Shown here in pieces: positions 7,445 to 16,992 of a stretch of 64,000 nt of DNA. The translations under genes were made by a program, and so were the position numbers. The notes under the pieces are model-generated. The model did no database searches, was not told the DNA's origin, and saw only the letters and a list, made by a program, of their open reading frames with translations. The stretch's first letter is position 1, and each line of letters begins with the position of its first letter. Source of the stretch: Flavobacterium sp. (GTDB lineage: Bacteria > Bacteroidota > Bacteroidia > Flavobacteriales > Flavobacteriaceae); assembly GCF_027531905.1 (NCBI RefSeq), contig NZ_JAPZSU010000012.1:1-64000 (forward strand). Reading direction: 5' to 3'.

Positions 7445-8086
7445 TTAATTAGTAAAAATATAATTGATGATGTTTGCGCCCATTTTGAGTGCTTTTTGAC
7501 GAACTTCAATGGGGTCGTTATTGACTTCAGCATCTTCCCAGCCGTCTCCTAAGTCACATTCGTAAGTGTATAGTAAGGCCAAACGATTGGCAATAAAAAT
7601 CCCATATGCTTGCGGTCTTTTGCCATCATGCTCATGTATTTTGGGTAATCCGGAAGAAAAAAGAAAGGGTTTTTGAAAAATAGCATGATTTGCAGGAATT
7701 TCTACTAAATCATTGTTGGGAAAAAGTTTTTTGATCTCTTTTCGGATGTATTGATCCATCCCGTAATTGTCATCAATGTGAAGAAAACCGCCAGCTTCAA
7801 GATATTTTTTTAAGTTTTCAGCCTCCGAATCATTAAAAACCACGTTTCCATGTCCAGTCATATGAACAAATGGATAGGAAAATAAGTCGGGACTGCTGGG
7901 TTCAACCGTACTTGGTTTTGCTTTTATTTTGGTGTTTATAGTTGAATTACAAAAACGGATCAAATTAGGTAAAGAAGTGGGATTGGCATACCAATCGCCT
8001 CCACCATTGTATTTTAATAATGCAATTTCTTGTGCATTGCTTCCAAAGGAAACCAAAAAAATAAGTACTAAAAGAGGTTTTGCCAT
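7445..8086 (-). CDS. DUF4159 domain protein, exported
   Basis: The 213-residue protein has an N-terminal signal peptide (about 1-18, cut near NAQE) and then a DUF4159 domain. FVHMTGHGNVVF and GGFLHIDDNYGMDQYIR are the segments I recognise. The fold resembles a class I glutamine amidotransferase-like flavodoxin-type fold, but no catalytic triad is evident and function is unknown. It sits in an operon with three RNA-modification genes (36 bases after rsmE, 12 before trmH), an odd place for a periplasmic protein, so the grouping may reflect shared expression only. Confidence 0.8.
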   Translation of the reverse strand: MAKPLLVLIFLVSFGSNAQEIALLKYNGGGDWYANPTSLPNLIRFCNSTINTKIKAKPSTVEPSSPDLFSYPFVHMTGHGNVVFNDSEAENLKKYLEAGGFLHIDDNYGMDQYIRKEIKKLFPNNDLVEIPANHAIFQKPFLFSSGLPKIHEHDGKRPQAYGIFIANRLALLYTYECDLGDGWEDAEVNNDPIEVRQKALKMGANIINYIFTN

Positions 8087-8122
8087 TATTGAAACTATTT
8101 GAAGAGTATATACGGAGTATTG

Positions 8123-8827
8123 TTATTCATTAAAAAAAACTACACTATGACAGGCTACAACCGCTGCCGTTTCTGTTCTTAATCGTGTATTGCCAAGTGT
8201 TACTGGAACATAATCATTAGCTAAGGCCAATTGAATTTCTTTTTCAGTAAAATCTCCTTCTGGACCAATTAGAATGGTGGTTTTGGTATGCTTTTCAAGA
8301 ACCGATTTCAATGATTTTTTATCAGTTTCTTCACAATGTGCAAGGAACAAATTGCCTTCTTGTTTTTGTTTCAAGAAATCCTTTAAAGCAATCGGATCAT
8401 TGAGTTTGGGCAAGTAGCATTGATTACATTGTTTCATTGCTGTCAAAATTATCTTTTCAAATCGTTCTTTATTGATTACTTTTCTTTCGGAACGATCGCA
8501 AATGATAGGGGTAATTTCTTGTACACCAATTTCGGTAGCTTTTTCTAAAAACCATTCGTAACGGTCATTCATTTTGGTAGGAGCAACCACCAAGTGTAAT
8601 GGATGAAGCGATGTTGACATCTTTTCAAAGGACAAAATACTAACACTACATTTGCTGTCAGAAGCCAAAGTAATCGCTGTTTTGAACAAATAGCCAAGCC
8701 CATTAGTTACAAAGAGAATGTCGCCGTCTTTTTTTCGAAGGACTTTAATGATATGTTTGCTTTCTTCTTTGTCAAATACAAAAGAAGTACTGCTTTCGTT
8801 TATAGCGGAATTATAAAATAATTGCAT
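8123..8827 (-). CDS. rsmE: 16S rRNA (uracil-1498-N3)-methyltransferase
   Basis: The 234-residue protein matches RsmE throughout. It has an N-terminal PUA-like part (ESKHIIKVLRKKDGD, about 22-36), a central VVAPTKMNDRYEWFLEKATEIG block, and the C-terminal SPOUT knot with ILIGPEGDFTEKE and LGNTRLRTETAAV. RsmE methylates N3 of U1498 in the decoding region of 16S rRNA. Its length is slightly short of the usual 240-250 residues, with all motifs retained. It lies 2 bases after tsaD, so the two are co-transcribed. Confidence 0.93.
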   Translation of the reverse strand: MQLFYNSAINESSTSFVFDKEESKHIIKVLRKKDGDILFVTNGLGYLFKTAITLASDSKCSVSILSFEKMSTSLHPLHLVVAPTKMNDRYEWFLEKATEIGVQEITPIICDRSERKVINKERFEKIILTAMKQCNQCYLPKLNDPIALKDFLKQKQEGNLFLAHCEETDKKSLKSVLEKHTKTTILIGPEGDFTEKEIQLALANDYVPVTLGNTRLRTETAAVVACHSVVFFNE

Positions 8828-8829
8828 GA

Positions 8830-9864
8830 TTAAAATGGGATTCTTGCTTTTGAAACTACAGATGAAGCTTCAAAATGTTGAGATAAATATTTTTGATACC
8901 CTACAATTCCAATCATGGCGGCATTATCTGTAGTGTATTCGAATTTAGGGATAAATGTTTTCCAGCCGTATTTTTGCTCAGCTTCTTTTAACGTACTTCT
9001 AATTCCTGAATTTGCCGAAACACCACCACCAATTGCCACTTGTTTAATTCCTGTTTCCTTGACCGCTTGTTTTAGCTTATCCATTAAAATTGCAATAATA
9101 GTGTGCTGAATAGAGGCACAAATGTCATTTTTATTTTCTTCGATAAAATGAGGGTTTTCTTTTTGATTTTTTTGGATAAAATACAAAATGGCAGTTTTTA
9201 ATCCAGAGAAACTAAAATCCAATCCGGGTACTTTGGGTTTGGTAAATGAAAATGCTTTTGGGTTACCTAATTGCGCTAATTGATCCACCAAAGGGCCACC
9301 AGGATAAGGTAATCCAAGTATTTTGGCACTTTTATCAAAAGCCTCTCCAACAGCATCATCTGTAGTCTCACCAATAATAGTCATATCAAAAAAGCCATCT
9401 ACACGAACAATTTGCGTGTGACCGCCACTTATTGTCAAAGCTAAAAAGGGGAATTCAGGTTTTTCAAAACCTTCTTCATCAATAAAATGAGCCAAAATAT
9501 GAGCATGCATATGGTTTACCGCTATCAAAGGAATAGAAAGCGCAGCGGCCATAGATTTAGCAAAGGAACTGCCTACAAGCAACGATCCCATTAAACCAGG
9601 GCCTTGCGTAAAGGCAATGGCAGAAAGTTGTTCTTTCGTAATATTGGCTTTCTTTAATGCGGCATCGATAACGGGAACAATGTTTTGTTGATGCGCTCTC
9701 GAGGCTAATTCTGGAACAACGCCACCGTATTGGTTATGAATAAGCTGATTAGCGATAACATTTGATAAAACTTGGTTGTTATTTAGAACCGCAGCGGCGG
9801 TATCGTCACAAGAGCTTTCAATAGCAAGAATAAAAACGTCTTGATTTTGCATAAAAAGGGACAA
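8830..9864 (-). CDS. tsaD: tRNA N6-threonylcarbamoyladenosine transferase TsaD
   Basis: The 344-residue ASKHA-fold enzyme transfers threonylcarbamoyl from TC-AMP to A37 of ANN-decoding tRNAs. The N-terminus has AIESSCDDTAAAV (14-26), and the metal site HMHAH (118-122) gives His118 and His122. The C-terminal IGGGVSANSGIR and the metal-binding aspartate in TTDNAAMIG complete the family. An alternative start is Met5. Its partner TsaE is at 29.1 kb; TsaB and TsaC are not in the window. The gene heads a minus-strand operon and is divergent from the tamB-like gene. Confidence 0.95.
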   Translation of the reverse strand: MSLFMQNQDVFILAIESSCDDTAAAVLNNNQVLSNVIANQLIHNQYGGVVPELASRAHQQNIVPVIDAALKKANITKEQLSAIAFTQGPGLMGSLLVGSSFAKSMAAALSIPLIAVNHMHAHILAHFIDEEGFEKPEFPFLALTISGGHTQIVRVDGFFDMTIIGETTDDAVGEAFDKSAKILGLPYPGGPLVDQLAQLGNPKAFSFTKPKVPGLDFSFSGLKTAILYFIQKNQKENPHFIEENKNDICASIQHTIIAILMDKLKQAVKETGIKQVAIGGGVSANSGIRSTLKEAEQKYGWKTFIPKFEYTTDNAAMIGIVGYQKYLSQHFEASSVVSKARIPF

Positions 9865-10106
9865 TTTTTAAATATTATTTGATAAATGGCTGCGAAATTC
9901 TTTATTTTTACAGCCTGGTCAAAATTAGCTATTTTTTATGAAATGGCGGTTGGAGTCATCAGATTTATAGTATTATTAAGTAATACGCTTCTTTAAATAT
10001 TTCTGACGGCACGATGTTTGTCTATTGAATACTTAAAATTTCTACTATCAAAAAAATAAAAAAAATACTATTTCGATCCATTTTAGCACTTCTACTACTT
10101 TTATTA

Positions 10107-13100
10107 GTGGTAGGTATTGCTCTTTCATTGCCTGCCGTTCAAACTCGAATTGCAAAAAAATTGATGGATGATATCAATACTACTTACGGAACTTCAATGG
10201 TGGTAGATGAAGTGGCAATTTCTATTTTTGGAGGCGTAAAATTGAAAAAAGTTCTGATTTTAGACCATCACAAAGACACGTTGATTTATGCTAATAGGAT
10301 AAAAACTAACCTTATTGGACTAAAGAAAGTAATTGACGGCGATTTAATTTTCAATGATATTAGGTTGGACGGGTTACTTTTTAATTTGAAAACCTATAAA
10401 AAAGAAAAACTCACCAATTTAGATGTTTTTATTGAGGCTTTTGAGACAGGAAAGCCTTCTACTAAGCCTTTTTTGATGACTGCTAGAGAGGCTTTTATTT
10501 CCAATGGACGTTTTATTTTGACCGATGAAAATAGAGCAGTTCCTAAGGATGTTGACTTTACGAAATTGAATGCTCAAATTAGTAATTTTAAAATCCTTGG
10601 TCCAGAAGTGCAAACCAATATCAATTTTTTGTCATTCAAAGATCATCGAGGGGTATTCGTGAAAAGATTAAGTTCGGCTTTTAGTTATAATAAAAAACGC
10701 ATTCGATTAGAAGATTTAGATTTAGCGACAAAAGAGTCTAGCTTAAAAGCTGATGTGCAATTAAATTACAAGATCGAGGATTTTGCCGACTTCAACAACA
10801 AAGTAAAATTTGATGTCAAACTAAAATCGTCTTCTATTGCCTCAAATGATATTCGCTATTTTTATAACGAGCTTGGTCGCAATCTGTTTTTTAATGCCCG
10901 TTCCAGAATTGAAGGAACACTGAATGATTTGCGACTAACCGATCTTTCGCTGAGGGATAGGAAAGGTTCAAAGATTGTTGGAACTTTAAACTTCAAAAAT
11001 TTATTTCCATCAAAATCACAACAATTTTACATGAAAGGTAAGTTCAAATCACTTGCCACAAGTTATGATAATTTGGTCACCATTTTGCCCAATGTTTTAG
11101 GGAAAAGATTGCCTGAAATCTTGAAAAGACTCGGAAACGTAGACTTAGTAGGAAGCACAGCATTAACTACTGAAAACATTGAAGCCGATTTTGTAATGAA
11201 AACCGCTATTGGAACTTTAACTTCTGATTTGGTTATTGTAAACATGAATAAATCCGATATCGCTAAGTATGTTGGTAATGTTAAAATGACTGATTTTGAT
11301 TTAGGTGTTCTTTTGGATAGAAAAGATGTTGGTCTAACTAGTTTAAATTTGAAAGTAGATGGAATTGGTTTTACTGAAAAAAGTTTAAATACTGTAGTTA
11401 AAGGCGAAGTTTCAAAAGCTATGTATAATAAGTATAGCTACAGTAATGTGACTTTAGATGGTCATTTTAAAATGCCATTCTATAAAGGTAAAGCCTCCAT
11501 TAAAGACCCGAATTTAGTTTTGAATTTCGATGGTTTAGTAGATTTAAGCGGAAAACAAAATAAATACGATTTTCATATTGTCATTGACAAAGCGAATTTG
11601 CATCAATTGCATTTCGACAAAGAATTAGTTTCCAATTTCAAAGGGGATATTGTGGTTGAAGCCACCGGTAATTCGATGGATAATGTCTTTGGAAACATTT
11701 ACGTAAAAAACACCACTTTTCAGAATGCTAAAAAGACCTATGCTTTTGATGACGTGCATATTTCTTCTGTATTTGATGCGAATAATGTTAGAACATTGAC
11801 CATAAATTCTACAGATGTAGGTCAAGGACAAGTAATTGGTAAATTTAAATTTAATCAATTAGAAGCTTTAGTTCAAAATTCGCTCGGAAGTCTTTATGGG
11901 AACTACAAACTAATACTCGTAGCTAAAGGGCAATTTCTAAAATTTGATTTTACCATTTATAATAAAATAATTGAAGTTTTATATCCGGAAGTAGTTTTGG
12001 CAACAGATGCTCGAGTTAAGGGCGTGATAAATTCGGACAGCAAGGAATTTAAATTGAATGTAAATTCGGAGAAGATTATAGCTGCAGGAACCACTTTGGA
12101 TAATGTAAGACTTGCCATCGATAATAAAAATCCATTGTTCAATACTTTTATAGAATTGGATAGCATAAAAACAGGAATATATAAAATCAGAGATTTTAGC
12201 TTGATCAATGTAACCATGAAAGATTCCTTAAAAGTGAGAACCGAGTTCAAAGGTGGAGAAAATGGGGAAGATCTTTATAATCTGAATTTGTATCATACTA
12301 TTGATAAAAACAAAAACAATGTAATTGGTTTTAGTAAATCCGACATAAAATTTAAAAACTATGTCTGGAATTTGAACGAAGTGGACACGAAGAGCAACCA
12401 AATTATTTTTGATAAAAACCTAAAAAATTTCGCAATAAATGATATTGTTTTGACTCATGAAGATCAAGAAATTGACCTGAGAGGATTGATTAAAGGGAAT
12501 AATTATAAGGAATTGCATCTTAATTTTAAAGGGGTTGATTTAAAGAAAATCACACCTTACAATAATCAATTTGCTTTTAATGGAAATATTAGTGGAGAGG
12601 TCAACTTCGATCAAGATGGATTAGTTTATAAACCAACAGCCTCTATAGTGGTGGACCGTTTAAAAATAAATGATGTTTTTTTTGGAAACCTTAATTTTGA
12701 TATTCAAGGAGATCAAAGTTTTAAAAAATTTACTATTCAGTCCAATTTAGAGAATGATGGTTTTGAATCGTTCAGTACAAACGGACATTTTGAAATTGTA
12801 AATAAAGAAACGATTCTTGATTTAGATATTAAATTAGATAAATTTAATTTGGCTTTCTTGAGTCCAGTTGGTGGAGAAGTTATTAAAAATATTAGAGGAT
12901 TAGCTTCAGGAAATACCAAAGTACAAGGAACCCTTGCAAAACCCGATATAAATGGTCGTTTGTATTTAGAAGGAGCAGGCATGATTATTCCTTATTTGAA
13001 GGTTGATTATGAATTGGCAGATAGAACAATAGTTGATTTAACTAATGAAAAGTTTTTGTTCAGAAACAATTCTATTTTTGATACTAAATACAAAACCAAG

Positions 13101-14537
13101 GGGATTTTGAATGGGGTGGTAGAACATAATCAATTTTCGGATTGGAAATTAGATTTGGCCATCAATTCTAAACGATTTTTGGCTTTAGACACAAAAGATT
13201 CTGAAGATGCTGCTTATTTTGGAACTGCTTTTATTGATGGGACTGCATCAATAAAAGGGCCTGTTGATGGTTTATTTGTAAAAGTGGTTGCCAAATCAGA
13301 AAAAGGAACCTCGGTTAAAATACCTATTAACAATACTGAAAGTGTTAGCGAAAATGGATTGATTCATTTTGTTACAGCAAAAGAGAAAAGCAATAGCAAA
13401 AACGGAATTACTGAGCGTATAAAGGATTATAATGGTCTTGAATTAGAATTTGATTTTGATATTAATCCCAATGCTGAGGTAGAAGTAATTCTGGATAGAA
13501 ACACGGGACATGGTATGAAAGGGAAAGGCTATGGGTCTTTGCTGTTCAAAATAAATACCTTAGGAAAGTTCAATATGTGGGGCGATTTTCAAGCTTATGA
13601 GGGGACTTATAATTTTAAATATGGTGGTTTAATCGATAAAAAATTTGCCGTTAAAAAAGGAGGTTCAATTATTTGGGAGGGTAATCCAATGAAAGCACAA
13701 CTAAATCTTGAGGCGGTCTATAAAACATCGGCCAATCCGTCTGTTTTACTAGAAAACTCTTCTTTTAATACTAAGGTGCCAGTGGAGGTAGTGGTTGGAA
13801 TTAGAGGGGATTTAGCTCGTCCAGAACCTGATTTTACTATTGTATTTCCAACAGTTAGTTCTGTTTTAGAATCAGAAATACAATATAAATTAAACGATAA
13901 AGATACAAGACAAACACAGGCGCTTTATCTATTGTCCTCCGGAAGTTTTTTGAGCCCACAAGGGATAAATCAATCGGATTTTTCAACGAGTCTTGTCGAA
14001 ACAGCATCCAGTCTTTTAGGTGATATTATTCAATCGGATAATGATAAGTTTAAAATTGGGATGAATGTAATTACAGCTGATAGAAGAGCAGGTCGAGAAA
14101 CTGATGGGCGCTTTGTGGCAACTGTTTCTTCCCAATTAAATGAAAGAATCACCATAAATGGTAAAGTGGGTGTACCTTTTGGAGGGGTTAATGAATCGGC
14201 AATTGTAGGCGACGTCGAAATCTTATATAGGGTAAATGAAGCCGGTAATTTTAATTTGAGATTATTCAACAAAGAGAACGATATCAATTATATTGGGCAA
14301 GGAGTTGGTTATACTCAAGGTGTGGGTATTTCCTATGATGTAGATTTTGATACTTTTAAAGAATTTGTTCAACAAATATTCAAAAAGCATAAATTGGTTA
14401 TTCCTACCAAAACGACGCATATTGATGACGATTCCTCATTGTCACCGGATTATATTAACTTCAATAAATCGAAAAAGCCAGTTCCTGAAAAACCTAAGAA
14501 AAATCAAGAAGGTCTTATTCCTGAAGAAGAAGATTGA
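10107..14537 (+). CDS. tamB: TamB-family (DUF490) translocation/assembly module protein
   Basis: At 1476 residues from the GTG at 10107, this is a giant, mostly beta-stranded periplasm-spanning protein. The C-terminal part (about 1000-1420) has the TamB/DUF490 pattern, with GDFQAYEGTYNFKYGGLIDKKF and a LNLEAVYKT segment. TamB-family proteins form a hydrophobic groove between inner and outer membrane and act in outer-membrane protein insertion or phospholipid transport. The N-terminal anchor is cut by this start: the same frame is open from 10029 and encodes KKIKKILFRS followed by a leucine-rich helix, so translation very probably begins upstream at a non-ATG codon such as ATT or ATA. The last residues are charged (Pro/Lys/Glu). 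Confidence 0.85.
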   Translation: MVGIALSLPAVQTRIAKKLMDDINTTYGTSMVVDEVAISIFGGVKLKKVLILDHHKDTLIYANRIKTNLIGLKKVIDGDLIFNDIRLDGLLFNLKTYKKEKLTNLDVFIEAFETGKPSTKPFLMTAREAFISNGRFILTDENRAVPKDVDFTKLNAQISNFKILGPEVQTNINFLSFKDHRGVFVKRLSSAFSYNKKRIRLEDLDLATKESSLKADVQLNYKIEDFADFNNKVKFDVKLKSSSIASNDIRYFYNELGRNLFFNARSRIEGTLNDLRLTDLSLRDRKGSKIVGTLNFKNLFPSKSQQFYMKGKFKSLATSYDNLVTILPNVLGKRLPEILKRLGNVDLVGSTALTTENIEADFVMKTAIGTLTSDLVIVNMNKSDIAKYVGNVKMTDFDLGVLLDRKDVGLTSLNLKVDGIGFTEKSLNTVVKGEVSKAMYNKYSYSNVTLDGHFKMPFYKGKASIKDPNLVLNFDGLVDLSGKQNKYDFHIVIDKANLHQLHFDKELVSNFKGDIVVEATGNSMDNVFGNIYVKNTTFQNAKKTYAFDDVHISSVFDANNVRTLTINSTDVGQGQVIGKFKFNQLEALVQNSLGSLYGNYKLILVAKGQFLKFDFTIYNKIIEVLYPEVVLATDARVKGVINSDSKEFKLNVNSEKIIAAGTTLDNVRLAIDNKNPLFNTFIELDSIKTGIYKIRDFSLINVTMKDSLKVRTEFKGGENGEDLYNLNLYHTIDKNKNNVIGFSKSDIKFKNYVWNLNEVDTKSNQIIFDKNLKNFAINDIVLTHEDQEIDLRGLIKGNNYKELHLNFKGVDLKKITPYNNQFAFNGNISGEVNFDQDGLVYKPTASIVVDRLKINDVFFGNLNFDIQGDQSFKKFTIQSNLENDGFESFSTNGHFEIVNKETILDLDIKLDKFNLAFLSPVGGEVIKNIRGLASGNTKVQGTLAKPDINGRLYLEGAGMIIPYLKVDYELADRTIVDLTNEKFLFRNNSIFDTKYKTKGILNGVVEHNQFSDWKLDLAINSKRFLALDTKDSEDAAYFGTAFIDGTASIKGPVDGLFVKVVAKSEKGTSVKIPINNTESVSENGLIHFVTAKEKSNSKNGITERIKDYNGLELEFDFDINPNAEVEVILDRNTGHGMKGKGYGSLLFKINTLGKFNMWGDFQAYEGTYNFKYGGLIDKKFAVKKGGSIIWEGNPMKAQLNLEAVYKTSANPSVLLENSSFNTKVPVEVVVGIRGDLARPEPDFTIVFPTVSSVLESEIQYKLNDKDTRQTQALYLLSSGSFLSPQGINQSDFSTSLVETASSLLGDIIQSDNDKFKIGMNVITADRRAGRETDGRFVATVSSQLNERITINGKVGVPFGGVNESAIVGDVEILYRVNEAGNFNLRLFNKENDINYIGQGVGYTQGVGISYDVDFDTFKEFVQQIFKKHKLVIPTKTTHIDDDSSLSPDYINFNKSKKPVPEKPKKNQEGLIPEEED

Positions 14538-14552
14538 TATATCTTAATAGGG

Positions 14553-15431
14553 TTACTTAATTTGTGATGCTTTTTTTACGAAGGAAACGGTACTATCAAC
14601 TACCTCTTTATCTCCCAGGATTTTGCGATGCCCAAGATTATGGGTCAAAAATAATGTTCCTTTTTGGCAGTGCTCATGTATATGAATGCCTGCTGAAACA
14701 GGAACTTCGGTATCATTGTAGTCATGAATGACCAAGATTGGAATAGTAATTTCGGCCGCAGCTTTATAAGCAGAAAAATCATCCATAGTAATGTTGTGTT
14801 TTTTTTCAAAATACGCTCTGAGATGATTACCAATCTTTGGATCAACTTTTAATTTCAATACAAAATCATCAACAATATCTTGAACCACATCGCCGCTTCC
14901 AATAACGGTTGCATTTTTTACGTTTAAGCCTCTTTTAATAGCATTAAGGGTGGACATTCCGCCTAGAGAATGACCAATTATGGCTTCAAAGGGACCAAAC
15001 TGTTTGTCTATTTCTAAAATAGATTCGATAAAATCCGTCATTACGCTGGTTGAACCAGGTGATTTTCCATGGGCAGGCGCATCAAAACTAATGGTCGAAT
15101 AGCCATTTTTTAGTAATTCTTCAGCAATCTTAAATAATTGTGTCCCTCTGCCAGACCATCCATGTACTAAAAGTATTTTTAGATTGGATTCTCCAAAATG
15201 ATAGGTCATTATTTTTTTGTCAATTGCTTTGATATCAAGGATTTGTTTAGCACATTTTGAGTCCATATCATATTCCCTTTTCGGGGTCTTGTGTTTGATA
15301 GGAGTCACGAAAAGTTTTGCAGCAAAACGAGTAACTAATTTTGTCGAAATAAAAGCGAATAGTTTAGCAGTTAGTATGATTATTTTTGGAATTCGCAAAT
15401 TTTTTGCTGCATTAGTCTTTCTTTTAGGCAT
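14553..15431 (-). CDS. Alpha/beta hydrolase
   Basis: The 292-residue serine hydrolase has the oxyanion segment VHGWSGRG, the nucleophile elbow GHSLGG (Ser in the centre), an acid Asp in VIHDYNDTEVP and a C-terminal His in HNLGHRKIL. SFDAPAHGKS is the typical strand-4 loop. A basic, hydrophobic N-terminal segment (about 1-35) could act as a membrane anchor. Related proteins are esterases or lipases with unknown natural substrates. It is convergent with the tamB-like gene (15-base gap) and divergent from glgC. Confidence 0.85.
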   Translation of the reverse strand: MPKRKTNAAKNLRIPKIIILTAKLFAFISTKLVTRFAAKLFVTPIKHKTPKREYDMDSKCAKQILDIKAIDKKIMTYHFGESNLKILLVHGWSGRGTQLFKIAEELLKNGYSTISFDAPAHGKSPGSTSVMTDFIESILEIDKQFGPFEAIIGHSLGGMSTLNAIKRGLNVKNATVIGSGDVVQDIVDDFVLKLKVDPKIGNHLRAYFEKKHNITMDDFSAYKAAAEITIPILVIHDYNDTEVPVSAGIHIHEHCQKGTLFLTHNLGHRKILGDKEVVDSTVSFVKKASQIK

Positions 15432-15628
15432 TTTACTAATTTTTTTTTAAAAGTTGTAGTGACGTTCTTTTTTACTAAATTTAAGAAACATAAAAGTACT
15501 ATAAAATCTGATTTTTAAACCAATATTTTGAGTATTGTGAGAATTTTTAGTGATTATTTTAAGTTTTATGTGAGAGTATAAGTTGTAATAAAAAAAAGTA
15601 GGGTTTAATATTATTAACTAAAAAAAAA

Positions 15629-16909
15629 ATGAAGCAACAAAAAAAGAATATTATTGCAATTATTTTAGGTGGAGGGCAAGGTTCTAGACTGTATCCACTG
15701 ACTGAGTTTCGATCTAAACCAGCAGTACCTATCGGAGGTAAATATCGATTAGTAGATATCCCTATTTCAAATTGTATGAATTCGGATATTTTTAGAATGT
15801 TTGTTTTAACGCAATTCAATTCTAAATCCTTGAATGCTCATATCAAAAACACTTATAATTTTAGCATTTTTAGTCATGCTTTTGTAGACATTTTAGCTGC
15901 AGAACAAACACCTGATAACCCTACATGGTTTCAAGGAACTTCGGATGCTGTTCGACAATGTATGCCTCACTTTTTGAATCATGATTTTGAGTATGCTTTG
16001 ATTTTGTCAGGTGATCAATTGTATCAAATGGATTTTAATGAAATGTTGGAAGCGCATATTGCCAATGATGCCGATATTTCTATAGCTACACTCCCCGTAA
16101 ACGCTAAAGACGCACCAGAATTTGGAATTTTAAAAACAAATGATGCTAGTTTTATTGAGGCGTTTATCGAGAAACCAGCCGCCGAGCTTTTGCCTGATTG
16201 GGAATCGGATGTGAGTGATGAAATGAAACAACAAGGCAAGCATTATTTGGCTTCAATGGGGATTTATATTTTTAATAAAAAATTATTGGTGGAGTTAATG
16301 AAAAATCCTGACACTAAGGATTTTGGTAAAGAAATTATCCCTCAGGCGGTTGGGAAGCAAAAAATACTCAGCTATCAATATGAAGGATATTGGACTGATA
16401 TTGGAAATATTGAATCTTTTTTTGATGCTAATATTGGTTTGACGAATGATGTTCCAGATTTTAATTTATTCGATAATGATAACAAAATCTACACCAGACC
16501 CCGATTATTACCTCCTTCAAAGTTTAAAAGTACGCAAGTGGATCATTCTTTGATATCCGAAGGCTGTATTATTAATGCCAAAGGCATCATAAAATCGGTA
16601 ATCGGTAACCGATCTCGAATTGGTGAAGGAACCGTAATTGAAAACTCTTATATTATGGGTAATGATTTTTATCAAAGTCTTTGTGACATGCAAGATGATA
16701 TTGAAAATGAAAATCAACTAATTGGAATTGGAGAACGCTGCTATATCAATCATGCCCTGGTTGACAAGAATTGCAGAATAGGCAATGACGTTTATATCAA
16801 TGGAGGTAAACACCTTGTAAATAGATCCGAGGAATTGTATTGTATCAAAGACGGTATTGTAGTGATTAAAAAAGGGAAAACTTTACCTGATAATTTTAGA
16901 ATAGAATAG
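15629..16909 (+). CDS. glgC: Glucose-1-phosphate adenylyltransferase (ADP-glucose pyrophosphorylase)
   Basis: The 426-residue enzyme makes ADP-glucose from ATP and glucose-1-phosphate. The N-terminal nucleotidyltransferase domain has LGGGQGSRLYPLTEFRSKPAVP (Gly14-16, Lys30) and GKYRLVDIPISNC. The C-terminal quarter is a left-handed beta-helix (INAKGIIKSVIGNRSRIGEG), the region for allosteric control and oligomer contacts. It opens the glgC-glgE-mak-glgB operon, with an 83-base gap to glgE. I found no clear TAnnTTTG promoter in the 197-base gap before it. ADP-glucose should feed the GlgM/GlgA-type enzyme at 212-1438. Confidence 0.95.
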   Translation: MKQQKKNIIAIILGGGQGSRLYPLTEFRSKPAVPIGGKYRLVDIPISNCMNSDIFRMFVLTQFNSKSLNAHIKNTYNFSIFSHAFVDILAAEQTPDNPTWFQGTSDAVRQCMPHFLNHDFEYALILSGDQLYQMDFNEMLEAHIANDADISIATLPVNAKDAPEFGILKTNDASFIEAFIEKPAAELLPDWESDVSDEMKQQGKHYLASMGIYIFNKKLLVELMKNPDTKDFGKEIIPQAVGKQKILSYQYEGYWTDIGNIESFFDANIGLTNDVPDFNLFDNDNKIYTRPRLLPPSKFKSTQVDHSLISEGCIINAKGIIKSVIGNRSRIGEGTVIENSYIMGNDFYQSLCDMQDDIENENQLIGIGERCYINHALVDKNCRIGNDVYINGGKHLVNRSEELYCIKDGIVVIKKGKTLPDNFRIE

Positions 16910-16992
16910 ATTATTACGCTAAATGATTTACAAGATAATGAATATACTATCAATTTCTAGGGTTTAGAAAGTGATTTAATTTTTTTAATATT

